DNA of 64,000 nt from the NCBI RefSeq assembly GCF_006438915.1, contig NZ_RCZE01000017.1, positions 62,001 to 126,000 of the forward strand, written 5' to 3'. The notes under the pieces are model-generated. The model was not told where the DNA came from. It saw only the letters and a program-made list of their open reading frames with translations, and searched no databases. A program made the position numbers and the translations under genes. This DNA comes from Pseudomonas arsenicoxydans. Lineage in GTDB: Bacteria > Pseudomonadota > Gammaproteobacteria > Pseudomonadales > Pseudomonadaceae. Shown here in pieces: positions 16,434 to 25,496 of the stretch. How positions within the stretch are numbered: position 1 is the stretch's first letter; every line of letters starts with the position of its first letter.

Positions 16434-17861
16434 CTAAGGTTCGATGTGTTCTTCCGGACGTTTGACGCGCCGTCCGTCTTCCTTTGACAGCTGCGAGAAG
16501 ATCGTTGCCGCCAGCATGGCCATGATTCCGACCGTGACAAACGTCAGCTGGAACGCGCCCAACACCGTGTCGACGCCATCATTGCCAATTTCTGCGGTGA
16601 AGCCACCGAGCAACGCACCGGCGCAGGCAACGCCCAGGCTCAAGGACAATTGCGCGACCACCGACAGCAGGCTGTTGCCGCTGCTGGCGCTGGCGTCGTC
16701 GAGGTCGATCAGGGTGACGGTGTTCATCGCGGTAAATTGCAGCGAGTTGATCGCCCCGAGAATCGCCAGCAGGCACAGCAGCAGCCAGTACGGTGTCTGT
16801 TCGCTGACCAGGCCCATGCTCGCGAGCATGATGCCCAGCGCCAGGGTGTTGCCGGTCAATACGATGCGATAGCCCAACCGTTCGATCAGCGGCCGCGCCA
16901 CCCACTTGGCGATCATCGCCGCCGCGGCCAGCGGCAGCATGCTCATCCCCGCCTGTGACGGCGAATAACCCAGCGCCACTTGCAGCAGCAACGGCACGAG
17001 GAAGGGCAGGGCGCCGCTGCCGAGGCGGGCAAACAGGTTGCCGAGGATGCCCACGGCGAAAGTCCGGGTCTTGAACAGCGACGGCGCGAACAGCGGGTTT
17101 TCAGTATGCCCGGCGCGCAACCAGTACGCCGCGAGGCAGGCCATGCCGGCAAACAGCAGCAGCATGACGCGCAGGTGGGGCAGGCGCAGTTCGCCCAGGC
17201 CTTCCATGGCGACGGTGATCAGAATCATCGCCGCGCCGAACAGCACGAACCCGAGGCTATCGAAACGGGTGCGCTCGGTGCCGCGCAGGTCCGGGATGAA
17301 TTTCCACACGGCGTAGCAGCCGACCAACCCGACGGGCAGGTTGATCAGGAAGATCCAGTGCCAGGTCAGGTATTCAACCATCCAGCCGCCCATGGTCGGG
17401 CCGATCAAGGGGCCGAGCAGCCCGGGAATGGTGATGAAGCCCATGATCCGCACCAGTTCCGAACGCGGGTAGGCGCGCAGCACCACCAGTCGTCCGACCG
17501 GCAACATTAGCGCACCGCCCAGGCCCTGAATCACTCGGGCGCCGTTCAGCATGCTCAGGCTGCTGGACAATGCACAGAGCAACGAGCCTAGGCTGAAGAG
17601 AAGAATAGCGCTGAAGAAGATTTTCTTGGTGCCGAAACGGTCGGCGATCCAGCCGGAGGCGGGGATCAGCAAGGCGACGGTGAGCATGTAGGCAATGATC
17701 ACGCCCTGCATGCGCAACGGGTCCTCCGCCAAGTCCTTGGCCATGGCCGGCAGGGCGGTGTTGAGGATGGTGCCGTCGAGGGATTGCATGAAGAAGGCAA
17801 TGGCGACGACCCACGGAATCCAGCGGGCGGTGACAGCGTCGAGAGGCGGGCGGTTGGGCAT
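16434..17861 (-). CDS. DHA2-family MFS multidrug exporter (MdtD-like)
   Basis: A 475-residue membrane protein with the pattern of 14 transmembrane helices. The N-terminus (FFMQSLDGTILNTALPAMAKDL) and the motif A-like GWIADRFGTKKIFF near residue 75 are typical of the DHA2 drug/proton antiporters. The protein closely resembles MdtD in layout (LPVGRLVVLRAYPR, WHWIFLINLPVG). It probably exports hydrophobic compounds using the proton gradient. It is a single gene, 43 bases from dbpA on the same strand. Substrate specificity cannot be read from the sequence. Confidence 0.9.
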   Translation of the reverse strand: MPNRPPLDAVTARWIPWVVAIAFFMQSLDGTILNTALPAMAKDLAEDPLRMQGVIIAYMLTVALLIPASGWIADRFGTKKIFFSAILLFSLGSLLCALSSSLSMLNGARVIQGLGGALMLPVGRLVVLRAYPRSELVRIMGFITIPGLLGPLIGPTMGGWMVEYLTWHWIFLINLPVGLVGCYAVWKFIPDLRGTERTRFDSLGFVLFGAAMILITVAMEGLGELRLPHLRVMLLLFAGMACLAAYWLRAGHTENPLFAPSLFKTRTFAVGILGNLFARLGSGALPFLVPLLLQVALGYSPSQAGMSMLPLAAAAMIAKWVARPLIERLGYRIVLTGNTLALGIMLASMGLVSEQTPYWLLLCLLAILGAINSLQFTAMNTVTLIDLDDASASSGNSLLSVVAQLSLSLGVACAGALLGGFTAEIGNDGVDTVLGAFQLTFVTVGIMAMLAATIFSQLSKEDGRRVKRPEEHIEP

Positions 17862-17913
17862 GGGACCTCTTGCGGGTTGGAGTTAACGCAAAATCACTGT
17901 GTCTCACGGTCTA

Positions 17914-18003
17914 TGTGGGAGCGAGCTTGCTCGCGAAGGCGGTAGATCAGTCAACATTGATGTTGAATTTAATGGCCTCTTCGCGAGCAAGCCCGCTCCC
18001 ACA
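17914..18003. repeat. REP doublet, GAGCAAGCCCGCTCC family
   Basis: Inverted arms at 17914-17939 and 17978-18003. The left arm has GAGCGAGCTTGC, a one-base variant. Confidence 0.9.
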
Positions 18004-18030
18004 AGTTCTGGGTTTGCCTGGACTTTGTGT

Positions 18031-19368
18031 TTACAGCGTCAAGGTCAGTTTGCTGATCAGCGCCCCCGGCAATAGCGCCGAAGCCGTGGCCCTTTGACTG
18101 TAGGTGCTCGCCGACAGCAACAACTCCCGCTCCTCGGTCAACGCTTCCAGTTGCGAACCCAGCAAGCTGTAGGCGCTGTCATCAAAACGCATGGTGCTCA
18201 CCGGTGCCTGAATCTCGCCGTTTTCGACCCAGAATGTCGCAAACCGCGTCATCCCGGTCATGCGTGCCCCCGGTTGGTCGGAGTAATTCAGGTACCAGAG
18301 ATTGCTGATGTACAGCCCCGTGCCCAGTTGCTTGAGGATCTCGGCTTCAGGCAACGTCCCGGCCGCCATGTTCAATGCACTCGGCATTTCACCGCCGCCG
18401 GCCCCGTTGGCGGTCAGGCCGTACTCGGCCGCGCTGCGGGAACTGACCATTTGCGCGCCGGCCTTGCCTGCGACGATCAACCCCAGATCACTGCGCGGAT
18501 AACCTTCGCCGGAGAATGCCGGGCTCAACGAACCACTGACTTTTTCATCAATGGACACCTGCGGGCTGAACGCACTGTCCCCTGCGTAAAGCTTTTGCAG
18601 CGGGCTGGTTTTGCTGGCAATCGACTGCGCTGAAAACCCGCCCCAGCCGAGCATGCCCATGATTTCTTCAAGGGCTGCCGGTGCGAGGTAGGCGCGGTAT
18701 TGACCCGGTGCCAGCGTGCGTAACGGCCGACCGAGAAACGCCAACTGTTCACGCGCCAGAGCGAAGCGCTTGGCAAACCCTTCGCTGCTCCAGTCATGTC
18801 CGGCGTAGCTGGCTTTCACCGCTTGGCCGTTTTCGTGAAACAGGCTGAAGTCGAAGTTGAAACTGTTGGCCTGATGCCAGCCGAACGCTCCCGAGGAACT
18901 GGCGAAACCGCGACTGATTGGCCCGGCCGCATAGAAGCCCACCATGTCCAGCCCTTCGGCGGCCCGAGTGATTTCAGCGACCACTTGCTCGGTGTCTGGC
19001 AAAGGATGGTCCTGCACATTCTTGCTCTGCCAGCCGTTGTGGTTGAGCAGCAGGTACGGATCCTGCGGCAGCAGCGGCAAGGTTTCGCGCAACTGTTGCA
19101 GACCTTCGGCGAGACGCTGCACGTCCACTTCGGGGTCGCCGGCCAGCGTGATATCGAGGTCGGCATGCCGGCCATCGTTGATCAGCTTGAAACCGATGCT
19201 CGCTTGCTGCACCTGGCCGGCCTGACGCACCTTGGCGTGGTTGAAACGCACGAAGGCCGATGACTCGGCGGCGTAGCTGAGGGTGAATTGTTCCGGCTCG
19301 CGAATCGCCTCGCGCAGCCAGTTGACCAAGGCCTTGAATGCATCGGCCTGACTTTTCGACGTACTCAT
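18031..19368 (-). CDS. PmbA/TldE-like peptidase subunit
   Basis: A 445-residue protein of the TldD/PmbA fold. It has the domain order of the PmbA/TldE partner but no HExxxH zinc motif, as expected for the non-metal subunit. Segments such as the C-terminal GARMTGMTRFATFWVENGEI are family-typical. Its ATG shares one base with the stop of the tldD-like gene (TGATG), so translation is coupled. The partner pair probably forms a heterodimeric protease. It is most likely a paralogue of the housekeeping tldD/pmbA genes, which usually lie elsewhere. Confidence 0.87.
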   Translation of the reverse strand: MSTSKSQADAFKALVNWLREAIREPEQFTLSYAAESSAFVRFNHAKVRQAGQVQQASIGFKLINDGRHADLDITLAGDPEVDVQRLAEGLQQLRETLPLLPQDPYLLLNHNGWQSKNVQDHPLPDTEQVVAEITRAAEGLDMVGFYAAGPISRGFASSSGAFGWHQANSFNFDFSLFHENGQAVKASYAGHDWSSEGFAKRFALAREQLAFLGRPLRTLAPGQYRAYLAPAALEEIMGMLGWGGFSAQSIASKTSPLQKLYAGDSAFSPQVSIDEKVSGSLSPAFSGEGYPRSDLGLIVAGKAGAQMVSSRSAAEYGLTANGAGGGEMPSALNMAAGTLPEAEILKQLGTGLYISNLWYLNYSDQPGARMTGMTRFATFWVENGEIQAPVSTMRFDDSAYSLLGSQLEALTEERELLLSASTYSQRATASALLPGALISKLTLTL

Positions 19369-20810
19369 CAGGCGTCTCCCCCAAACACATCCACGTTGCT
19401 GAACACACAGGCCGGCGACGCATGGCCGACGCGGATCACCTGGTTCGGTTCGCCCTTGCCGCAGTTCGGCGTGCCCAACACCTTGACGGTGTTGGCGTCG
19501 CCGACGGCGCTGAGGCTTTTCCAGAACTGCGCGGAAATCGCCCGGTAATTCGGGTTTTTCACCACGCCCTTGAGCTCGCCGTTTTCGATCAACTGCGCCC
19601 ATTCACAGCCAAACTGGAACTTGTTGCGCGCATCGTCGATGGACCACGAACGGTTGGTCGACATCATGATGCCGCGTTCGATGTTGCCGATCAGTTGCGC
19701 CAGCGGTTGATCGCCGGGCTCGATGTTGAGATTGGCCATGCGGTCGATCGGCGGGCGGTTCCAGCCACAGGCGCGACTGTTGGCGACGCCGTTCATGCCA
19801 GCGCGGAATTGCGAGAGCGCGCCACCCAATGGGCGCAGCAGCAATCCTTCCTTGATCAGAAATTGTTTGCTCGCGGCCGTGCCGTCGTCGTCATGGCCAT
19901 AGCTGGCGAGCTGTTCCGGGATGTCCGGGTCGAACGTCACGTTGAGCAGCTTCGAGCCGTATTGCAGGTGACCGAAGTCTTCTGCCTTGACGAAACTGGT
20001 GCCGGCGTAATTGCGCTCATCACCGAGGATGCGGTCCAGTTCCAGCGGGTGACCGATGGATTCGTGGATCTGCAGCATCATCTGGTCGGGCATCAGCAGC
20101 AGGTCGCGCGGGCCTTGAGGGGTATTCGGCGCCAGCAGCAATTGCAGCGCCTGATCGGCAACTTGCGGGCCGGCTCCAATCAAGCCGCAACGGCTAATCA
20201 CATCCGCGCCGCCCTGCTGGCCGAAGTTCTCGCGACCGAGGCTGCGGGTCTGGCTGTCGCTGCCGTCGTAGGCCGTGACGTCGAGGCCCGGGTAGACAAA
20301 ACGTTGGGCCTGGCGCAGTTCGGCGCCGGCGCTGTTGAGGTAGATCTGCTCGACGTGGGTGAGGCCGATGCTGACCTGCCAGTTCACCAGCCGCTCGTCC
20401 TTGGGCACGGACGCCGATTCGGCGCCGAGCAATTGGTAGCAATCGCTCAGGGACGGGAAGGGCTGGTCGAGGTTCGGCGAAAAATAGTCGGCGCGGTCGC
20501 TGGAGACGGCCTGGTCACGCAGGTCGAGCAACGCGTGGGGCTTGAGTCGGCGGGCTTGTTGTTCGGCGCGGTCCAGCGCCGATTGCAGGCCTTGTTGCGA
20601 CAGGTCGTTGGTGGCGGCGTAGGCTTCGACACCGTTGACGCGCACGGTCAGCATCGCGCCTTCATCACGGCTCAGGCTGGGAGGTTCGGCGACATTCTTG
20701 CGCACCGACAGGTATTGGCCGGACTCGCGCACATAACGCAGCGAAAAGAATTCAGCGCCCGTACGCAAGGCAGCGAAGCGCTGCTTGAGCTGGGGGTGGA
20801 AATCGAACAT
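19368..20810 (-). CDS. TldD-like metallopeptidase
   Basis: A 480-residue protein with the TldD zinc motif HESIGHPLE near residue 238, in which His, Glu and His fit HExxxH. The N-terminal half is the typical TldD/PmbA alpha/beta domain. TldD-type enzymes cleave unfolded peptides through a narrow channel, as in microcin B17 and CcdA processing. It overlaps the PmbA-like gene by one base. No peptide-precursor gene is adjacent that would hint at a RiPP pathway. Confidence 0.9.
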   Translation of the reverse strand: MFDFHPQLKQRFAALRTGAEFFSLRYVRESGQYLSVRKNVAEPPSLSRDEGAMLTVRVNGVEAYAATNDLSQQGLQSALDRAEQQARRLKPHALLDLRDQAVSSDRADYFSPNLDQPFPSLSDCYQLLGAESASVPKDERLVNWQVSIGLTHVEQIYLNSAGAELRQAQRFVYPGLDVTAYDGSDSQTRSLGRENFGQQGGADVISRCGLIGAGPQVADQALQLLLAPNTPQGPRDLLLMPDQMMLQIHESIGHPLELDRILGDERNYAGTSFVKAEDFGHLQYGSKLLNVTFDPDIPEQLASYGHDDDGTAASKQFLIKEGLLLRPLGGALSQFRAGMNGVANSRACGWNRPPIDRMANLNIEPGDQPLAQLIGNIERGIMMSTNRSWSIDDARNKFQFGCEWAQLIENGELKGVVKNPNYRAISAQFWKSLSAVGDANTVKVLGTPNCGKGEPNQVIRVGHASPACVFSNVDVFGGDA

Positions 20811-20969
20811 TCGGGAACCTCCTTGGTATGGAGTGGCGGTGCAGCGGTGTTGCGAAGGGGGAGGTGAAACGTTTGCGTGGCGCTAGATTAGGCCTGCGCG
20901 GGGGGTGGGATCAAGCTTGGATCGGTGTAGGAAAACATTACCGGGAGAGGTGTGGTGTTATGAAGGGCC

Positions 20970-21055
20970 CCTTCGCGAGCAAGCCCGCTCCCACATTTGA
21001 CCGCGTCGTTATCTGGCGACTCGGTCAAATGTGGGAGCGGGCTTGCCCGCGAAGG
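20970..21055. repeat. REP doublet, GAGCAAGCCCGCTCC family
   Basis: Inverted arms at 20970-20995 and 21030-21055. The right arm carries CTTGCCCGCG instead of CTTGCTCGCG. Confidence 0.9.
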
Positions 21056-21076
21056 CAGCACCGCGGTGTAACTGTC

Positions 21077-22780
21077 TTACTGCGCGGTCAGGCTCACTTC
21101 CCGCAACGGCTTGCCCCGCACCGGTGCATCACCGGCCACGAAGTAGGCAGCCTTGCTGCGCGGCAATGGCTGGCGGCCACGAATCTTGTCGGCGATTTTC
21201 TCGGCGATCATGATCGTCGGCGCGTTCAGGTTGCCGGTGGTGATGATCGGCATGATCGAGGCATCGACCACACGCAGACCTTGCATGCCGTGCACACGGC
21301 CTTCGCCATCAACCACGGCCATTTCATCGGTGCCCATCTTGCACGAGCAGGACGGGTGGAACGCGGTTTCGGCGTGCTCGCGGATGAATTTGTCGAGCTG
21401 CTCATCGGTTTGCACGTCGATGCCCGGGCTGATTTCGCGGCCACGGAAAGCGTCCAGTGCGGGCTGCTGCATGATTTCACGGGTCAGGCGGATGCCGTCG
21501 CGGAATTCCTGCCAGTCCTGCTCGGTGGCCATGTAGTTGAAGAGGATGCTCGGGTATTCGCGCGGGTCTTTCGACTTCGCTTGAATACGGCCACGGCTCG
21601 GCGAACGCATGGAACCCATGTGCGCCTGGAAACCGTGCTCTTTCACACCGTTGCTGCCGTTGTAGTTAATCGCGACCGGCAGGAAGTGGTACTGGATGTT
21701 CGGCCAATCGAATTCCGGACGGGTACGAATGAAACCGCCGGCTTCGAACTGGTTGCTGGCGCCGATGCCGGTGCCGTTGAACAGCCACTCTGCACCGATG
21801 GCCGGCTGGTTGTACCAGAGCAGCGACGGGTATAGCGAAACCGGCTGGGTGCAGGCGTATTGCAGGTACAGCTCAAGGTGATCCTGCAGGTTTTCGCCGA
21901 CGCCTGGCAGGTCATGGACCACCGGGATGTCGAGCTTGTTCAGCAGTTCAGCCGGGCCGACACCGGAGCGTTGCAGAATCTGCGGCGAAGCGATGGCGCC
22001 GGAGCACAGCAGCACTTCTTTGCGGGCGCGGGCTTCAACGCGCTCTTCGGCAGCGCCGATCAGGTAACGCACGCCGACCGCACGCTTGCCTTCAAACAGG
22101 ATCTTGTCGGTCAGGGCGTGGGTGACGATGGTCAGGGTCGAACGCTTCTTGGCCGTGTCCAGGTAACCGCGAGCGGTGCTGGCGCGACGGCCGTTCGGCG
22201 TCACGGTACGGTCCATCGGGCCGAAGCCTTCCTGCTGGTAACCGTTGAGGTCTTCAGTGCGCGGGTAACCGGCTTGCACGCCGGCTTCAACCATGGCGTG
22301 GAACAGCGGGTTGTTGCCGGCTTTCGGCGTGGTCACGCTGACCGGACCTTCGCCGCCGTGATAATCGTTCGGGCCGATGTCGCGGGTTTCGGCTTTGCGG
22401 AAATACGGCAGGCAGTTCAGGTAGTCCCAGTCTTCCAGACCTGGCAGCTTGGCCCAGTTGTCGTAGTCCATCGCGTTGCCACGGATGTAGCACATGCCGT
22501 TGATCAGCGAAGAACCACCGAGGCCCTTGCCGCGACCGCATTCCATCCGGCGACCGTCCATGTGTGGCTCTGGATCGGTTTCGTACGCCCAGTTGTAGCG
22601 ACGGCCTTGCAGCGGGAACGCCAGGGCGGCCGGCATTTGCGTGCGGAAGTCGAAACGATAGTCCGGGCCGCCCGCTTCGAGCAGCAGGACGGTGACGCCT
22701 TCGTCTTCAGTCAGACGGGTCGCCAGGGTGTTACCGGCCGAGCCGGCACCGATGATGATGTAATCGAATTCTTGGGACAT
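21077..22780 (-). CDS. betA: Choline dehydrogenase
   Basis: A 567-residue GMC-family flavoprotein that oxidises choline to betaine aldehyde (and further to betaine) at the inner membrane. The FAD motif GAGSAGNTLATRL is at residues 10-22, CGRGKGLGGSSLINGMCYIRG follows near residue 80, and the C-terminal HPSCSCKMG and NLNAPTIMIAEKIAD are family-typical. The sequence matches BetA along its whole length. The ATG at 22780 is preceded by GAGGG; a GTG three codons upstream is less likely. A REP doublet separates it from betB, and it is likely part of the betIBA operon. Confidence 0.97.
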   Translation of the reverse strand: MSQEFDYIIIGAGSAGNTLATRLTEDEGVTVLLLEAGGPDYRFDFRTQMPAALAFPLQGRRYNWAYETDPEPHMDGRRMECGRGKGLGGSSLINGMCYIRGNAMDYDNWAKLPGLEDWDYLNCLPYFRKAETRDIGPNDYHGGEGPVSVTTPKAGNNPLFHAMVEAGVQAGYPRTEDLNGYQQEGFGPMDRTVTPNGRRASTARGYLDTAKKRSTLTIVTHALTDKILFEGKRAVGVRYLIGAAEERVEARARKEVLLCSGAIASPQILQRSGVGPAELLNKLDIPVVHDLPGVGENLQDHLELYLQYACTQPVSLYPSLLWYNQPAIGAEWLFNGTGIGASNQFEAGGFIRTRPEFDWPNIQYHFLPVAINYNGSNGVKEHGFQAHMGSMRSPSRGRIQAKSKDPREYPSILFNYMATEQDWQEFRDGIRLTREIMQQPALDAFRGREISPGIDVQTDEQLDKFIREHAETAFHPSCSCKMGTDEMAVVDGEGRVHGMQGLRVVDASIMPIITTGNLNAPTIMIAEKIADKIRGRQPLPRSKAAYFVAGDAPVRGKPLREVSLTAQ

Positions 22781-22835
22781 TGAATGCACCCTCTTAATGT
22801 TTGGTCAGGTCGCGATCGCCTATGCACCGCTTGAT

Positions 22836-22969
22836 TGTGGCGAGGGAGCTTGCTCCCGCTCGGCTGCGCAGCAGTCGCAAAGTCAGCGACCGTGTTCTGT
22901 CTGAATGAGCGCGGAGTCTGAAGTCGGGGCCGCTTCGCAGCCCAGCGGGAGCAAGCTCCCTCGCCACAA
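22836..22969. repeat. REP doublet, GGCGAGGGAGCTTGCTCCC family
   Basis: Inverted arms at 22836-22861 and 22944-22969. It lies inside the betB-betA gap, so it would form a hairpin within the operon transcript. Confidence 0.92.
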
Positions 22970-22998
22970 GAAGCCCCAGCCTCAGGTTCCGCGTCAGA

Positions 22999-24471
22999 TC
23001 AGAAAACCGAGGCGTAATCGCCCAGTTCGACCTGTACCGATTTGATGCGGGTGAAGTTGTTCAGCGAGCTGATGCCGTTCTCACGGCCAACACCCGACTG
23101 CTTGTAGCCACCCACCGGCATCTTCGCGTCGGACTCGCCCCAGGCGTTGATCCAGCAGATACCGGCTTCCAGTTGATGAATCACGCGGTGCGCGCGGTTC
23201 AGGTCCTTGGTCACGACACCAGCGGCCAGGCCGAAATCGGTGTCGTTGGCACGACGGATCACTTCTTCTTCGGTTTCGTAAGTCAGGATTGCCATAACCG
23301 GGCCGAAGATTTCTTCGCGCACGATGGTCATCTCGTCGGTGCAGTCGGTGAACACGGTCGGGGCCACGAATGCGCCTTTGGCGAATTCGCCGTCGGTCAG
23401 ACGACCACCGCCGCACAGCACACGAGCGCCTTCTTCCTTACCTTTGGCGATGTAGCCCAGCACGCTTTCCATGTGGGCGAAGCTGACCAGAGGACCGAAG
23501 TTGGTGTTTTCGTCTTCCGGGTTGCCGACGCGGATGCGTGCAACGCGTTCAACGATCTTGGCTTCGAAAGCGGCTTTCAGGTGGCTCGGCACGAACACGC
23601 GAGTGCCGTTGGTGCAGACCTGACCAGAGCTGTAGAAGTTGGCCATCATCGCGGTGTCGGCGGCGCGATCAAGGTCGGCGTCGTCGAAAATGATCAGCGG
23701 GGATTTGCCGCCCAGTTCCATGGTCACGTCTTTCAGCGACGAGGCAGAAGCGCTGGCCATGACCTTCTTGCCGGTGTCGGTGCCGCCGGTGAAGGAGATT
23801 TTTTCGATGCGTGGGTGTTCGGTCAACCAGGTGCCGACTTCACGGCCGCTGCCGGTCAGTACGTTGAACACGCCGGCTGGCAAGCCTGCTTCGGTGTAGA
23901 TCTCGGCCAGTTTCAGCGTGGTCAGGGAAGTGACTTCGCTTGGCTTGAAGATCATCGCGTTACCGGCGGCCAGGGCTGGCGCGGATTTCCACAGGGCGAT
24001 CTGGATCGGGTAGTTCCACGCGCCAATACCGGCGACGACGCCCAACGGCTCGCGACGGGTGTAGACGAACGAGGTGGTGCGCAGCGGAATTTGCTCGCCT
24101 TCGATGGCCGGGACCAGACCTGCGTAGTACTCCAGCACGTCAGCACCGGTGACGATGTCGACGTACTTGGTTTCCGAGAACGACTTGCCGGTGTCCAGGG
24201 TTTCCAGGGCAGCCAGTTCATCGTTGCGCTCGCGCAGGATGTCGACGGCGCGACGCAGGATGCGCGAACGCTCCATGGCGGTCATTGCAGCCCAGATTTT
24301 CTGGCCCTTTTCGGCGCTGACCACAGCGCGCTCAACGTCTTCCTTGGTCGCGCGTTGTACGGTTGCGAGGACTTCACCGTTAGCCGGGTTGATGGCTTCG
24401 AAAGTGGCGTCGCTGCTGGCGTCACTGTAGCCGCCATCGATGTAGAGTTTTTGCAGTTCGAAACGGGCCAT
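22999..24471 (-). CDS. betB: Betaine aldehyde dehydrogenase
   Basis: A 490-residue NAD(P)-dependent aldehyde dehydrogenase that converts betaine aldehyde to glycine betaine. The catalytic Glu is in VTMELGGKSPL near residue 252 and the catalytic Cys in SSGQVCTNGTRVF near residue 286. The length equals that of P. aeruginosa BetB. The ATG at 24471 (MARFELQKLYIDG) has GAGGA upstream; an earlier in-frame start at 24510 is not typical. It lies between betI and betA. Confidence 0.97.
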   Translation of the reverse strand: MARFELQKLYIDGGYSDASSDATFEAINPANGEVLATVQRATKEDVERAVVSAEKGQKIWAAMTAMERSRILRRAVDILRERNDELAALETLDTGKSFSETKYVDIVTGADVLEYYAGLVPAIEGEQIPLRTTSFVYTRREPLGVVAGIGAWNYPIQIALWKSAPALAAGNAMIFKPSEVTSLTTLKLAEIYTEAGLPAGVFNVLTGSGREVGTWLTEHPRIEKISFTGGTDTGKKVMASASASSLKDVTMELGGKSPLIIFDDADLDRAADTAMMANFYSSGQVCTNGTRVFVPSHLKAAFEAKIVERVARIRVGNPEDENTNFGPLVSFAHMESVLGYIAKGKEEGARVLCGGGRLTDGEFAKGAFVAPTVFTDCTDEMTIVREEIFGPVMAILTYETEEEVIRRANDTDFGLAAGVVTKDLNRAHRVIHQLEAGICWINAWGESDAKMPVGGYKQSGVGRENGISSLNNFTRIKSVQVELGDYASVF

Positions 24472-24579
24472 AAAGTCCTCGCAAGTGCATAAGTGGTTGG
24501 CGTTGACCACTGGGCGTACCGTGTTGCGCTGGCACGCTGTTCAGTGGCGGTTCGGGGGGTTGAGCGTTCTGTGTGTGCT

Positions 24580-25173
24580 CTAACTCACCCGCTTGGCCAG
24601 TTGGAAATCCATGTATTCGTAAGCGATCTGTTGCGCCTGCTCGGTGTCGAAAGCATCTCCCGACAGCGCGCCGCGCAGCCACAAACCGTCAATCAACGCT
24701 GCCAGGCCACGGGCTGCACTGCGCGCATCATCGAGCGGCAATACGCGGCGGAACTGGCAACACAGGTTGGAATACAGACGGTGATCGTTGATCCGCTGCA
24801 ACCTGTGCAAAGACGGCTGGTGCATGCTGGTGGCCCAGAAGGCCAGCCAGGTTTTCATTGCCGGTCCATTGACCTGGCTGGCGTCGAAGTTGCCTTCGAT
24901 GATCACCTGCAGATGTGCCCGTGGGCTTTCATCTGTCAGCGCTTGGCGGCGCAGGGTGACGTTCTCGCTGAGGACACTCATCAGGTACCGCATCGTGGCG
25001 GCGATCAGGCCGTTCTTGTCCTGAAAGTAATGACTGATGATGCCATTCGAGACACCGGCCAAACGGGCGATCAGCGCAATGCTGGCGTCCCCCATGCCGA
25101 CCTGGTCGACGGCCAGCAATGTGGCTTCGATCAGTTGCTGGCGGCGGATGGGTTGCATACCGACCTTGGGCAT
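24580..25173 (-). CDS. betI: Choline-responsive TetR-family repressor BetI
   Basis: A 197-residue TetR-type repressor. The HTH lies at about residues 27-47 (ALIARLAGVSNGIISHYFQDK) and the C-terminal ligand domain matches BetI, including LRGALSGDAFDTEQA. It represses the bet genes until choline is present. The ATG at 25173 (MPKVGMQPIRR) gives the normal BetI length. A start at 25209 would add 12 residues. It is the first gene of betIBA and reads away from betT across a perfect palindrome. Confidence 0.96.
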   Translation of the reverse strand: MPKVGMQPIRRQQLIEATLLAVDQVGMGDASIALIARLAGVSNGIISHYFQDKNGLIAATMRYLMSVLSENVTLRRQALTDESPRAHLQVIIEGNFDASQVNGPAMKTWLAFWATSMHQPSLHRLQRINDHRLYSNLCCQFRRVLPLDDARSAARGLAALIDGLWLRGALSGDAFDTEQAQQIAYEYMDFQLAKRVS

Positions 25174-25243
25174 CTTGCACATCTCCTTAGGCCTTCCGGT
25201 GGACGTCAAACGGCTACCGGATTGAGGGCCAGTCTATTTTGTT

Positions 25244-25263
25244 TTGATTGAACGTTCAATCAA
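25244..25263. promoter_or_regulatory. Likely BetI operator, 20-bp perfect palindrome
   Basis: TTGATTGAAC followed by its exact complement. It lies 70 bases before betI and 233 before betT in the divergent promoter region. The form and place fit a TetR-family operator controlling both directions. Confidence 0.82.
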
Positions 25264-25496
25264 CAAAGAATAAGATCTGCGACAAATCGTCGCTGCCTAC
25301 AGGTTTTTCCTACGCGCAGTGGCGGAAAAAACGACTTCCGAAAATGCTCGAAACCTACGCGCACTGGCGCTTCCGGGGTTTCGGGCTTTTTTCGGGGTGT
25401 CTTTATATCACCCGCCGGTCGGCTGCCCACTAACCGATTGGTCGGGTAACGCGTTGCCTTGTGTTCTTCTCTCGCACTGCCTGGAGCATCTGTGCC

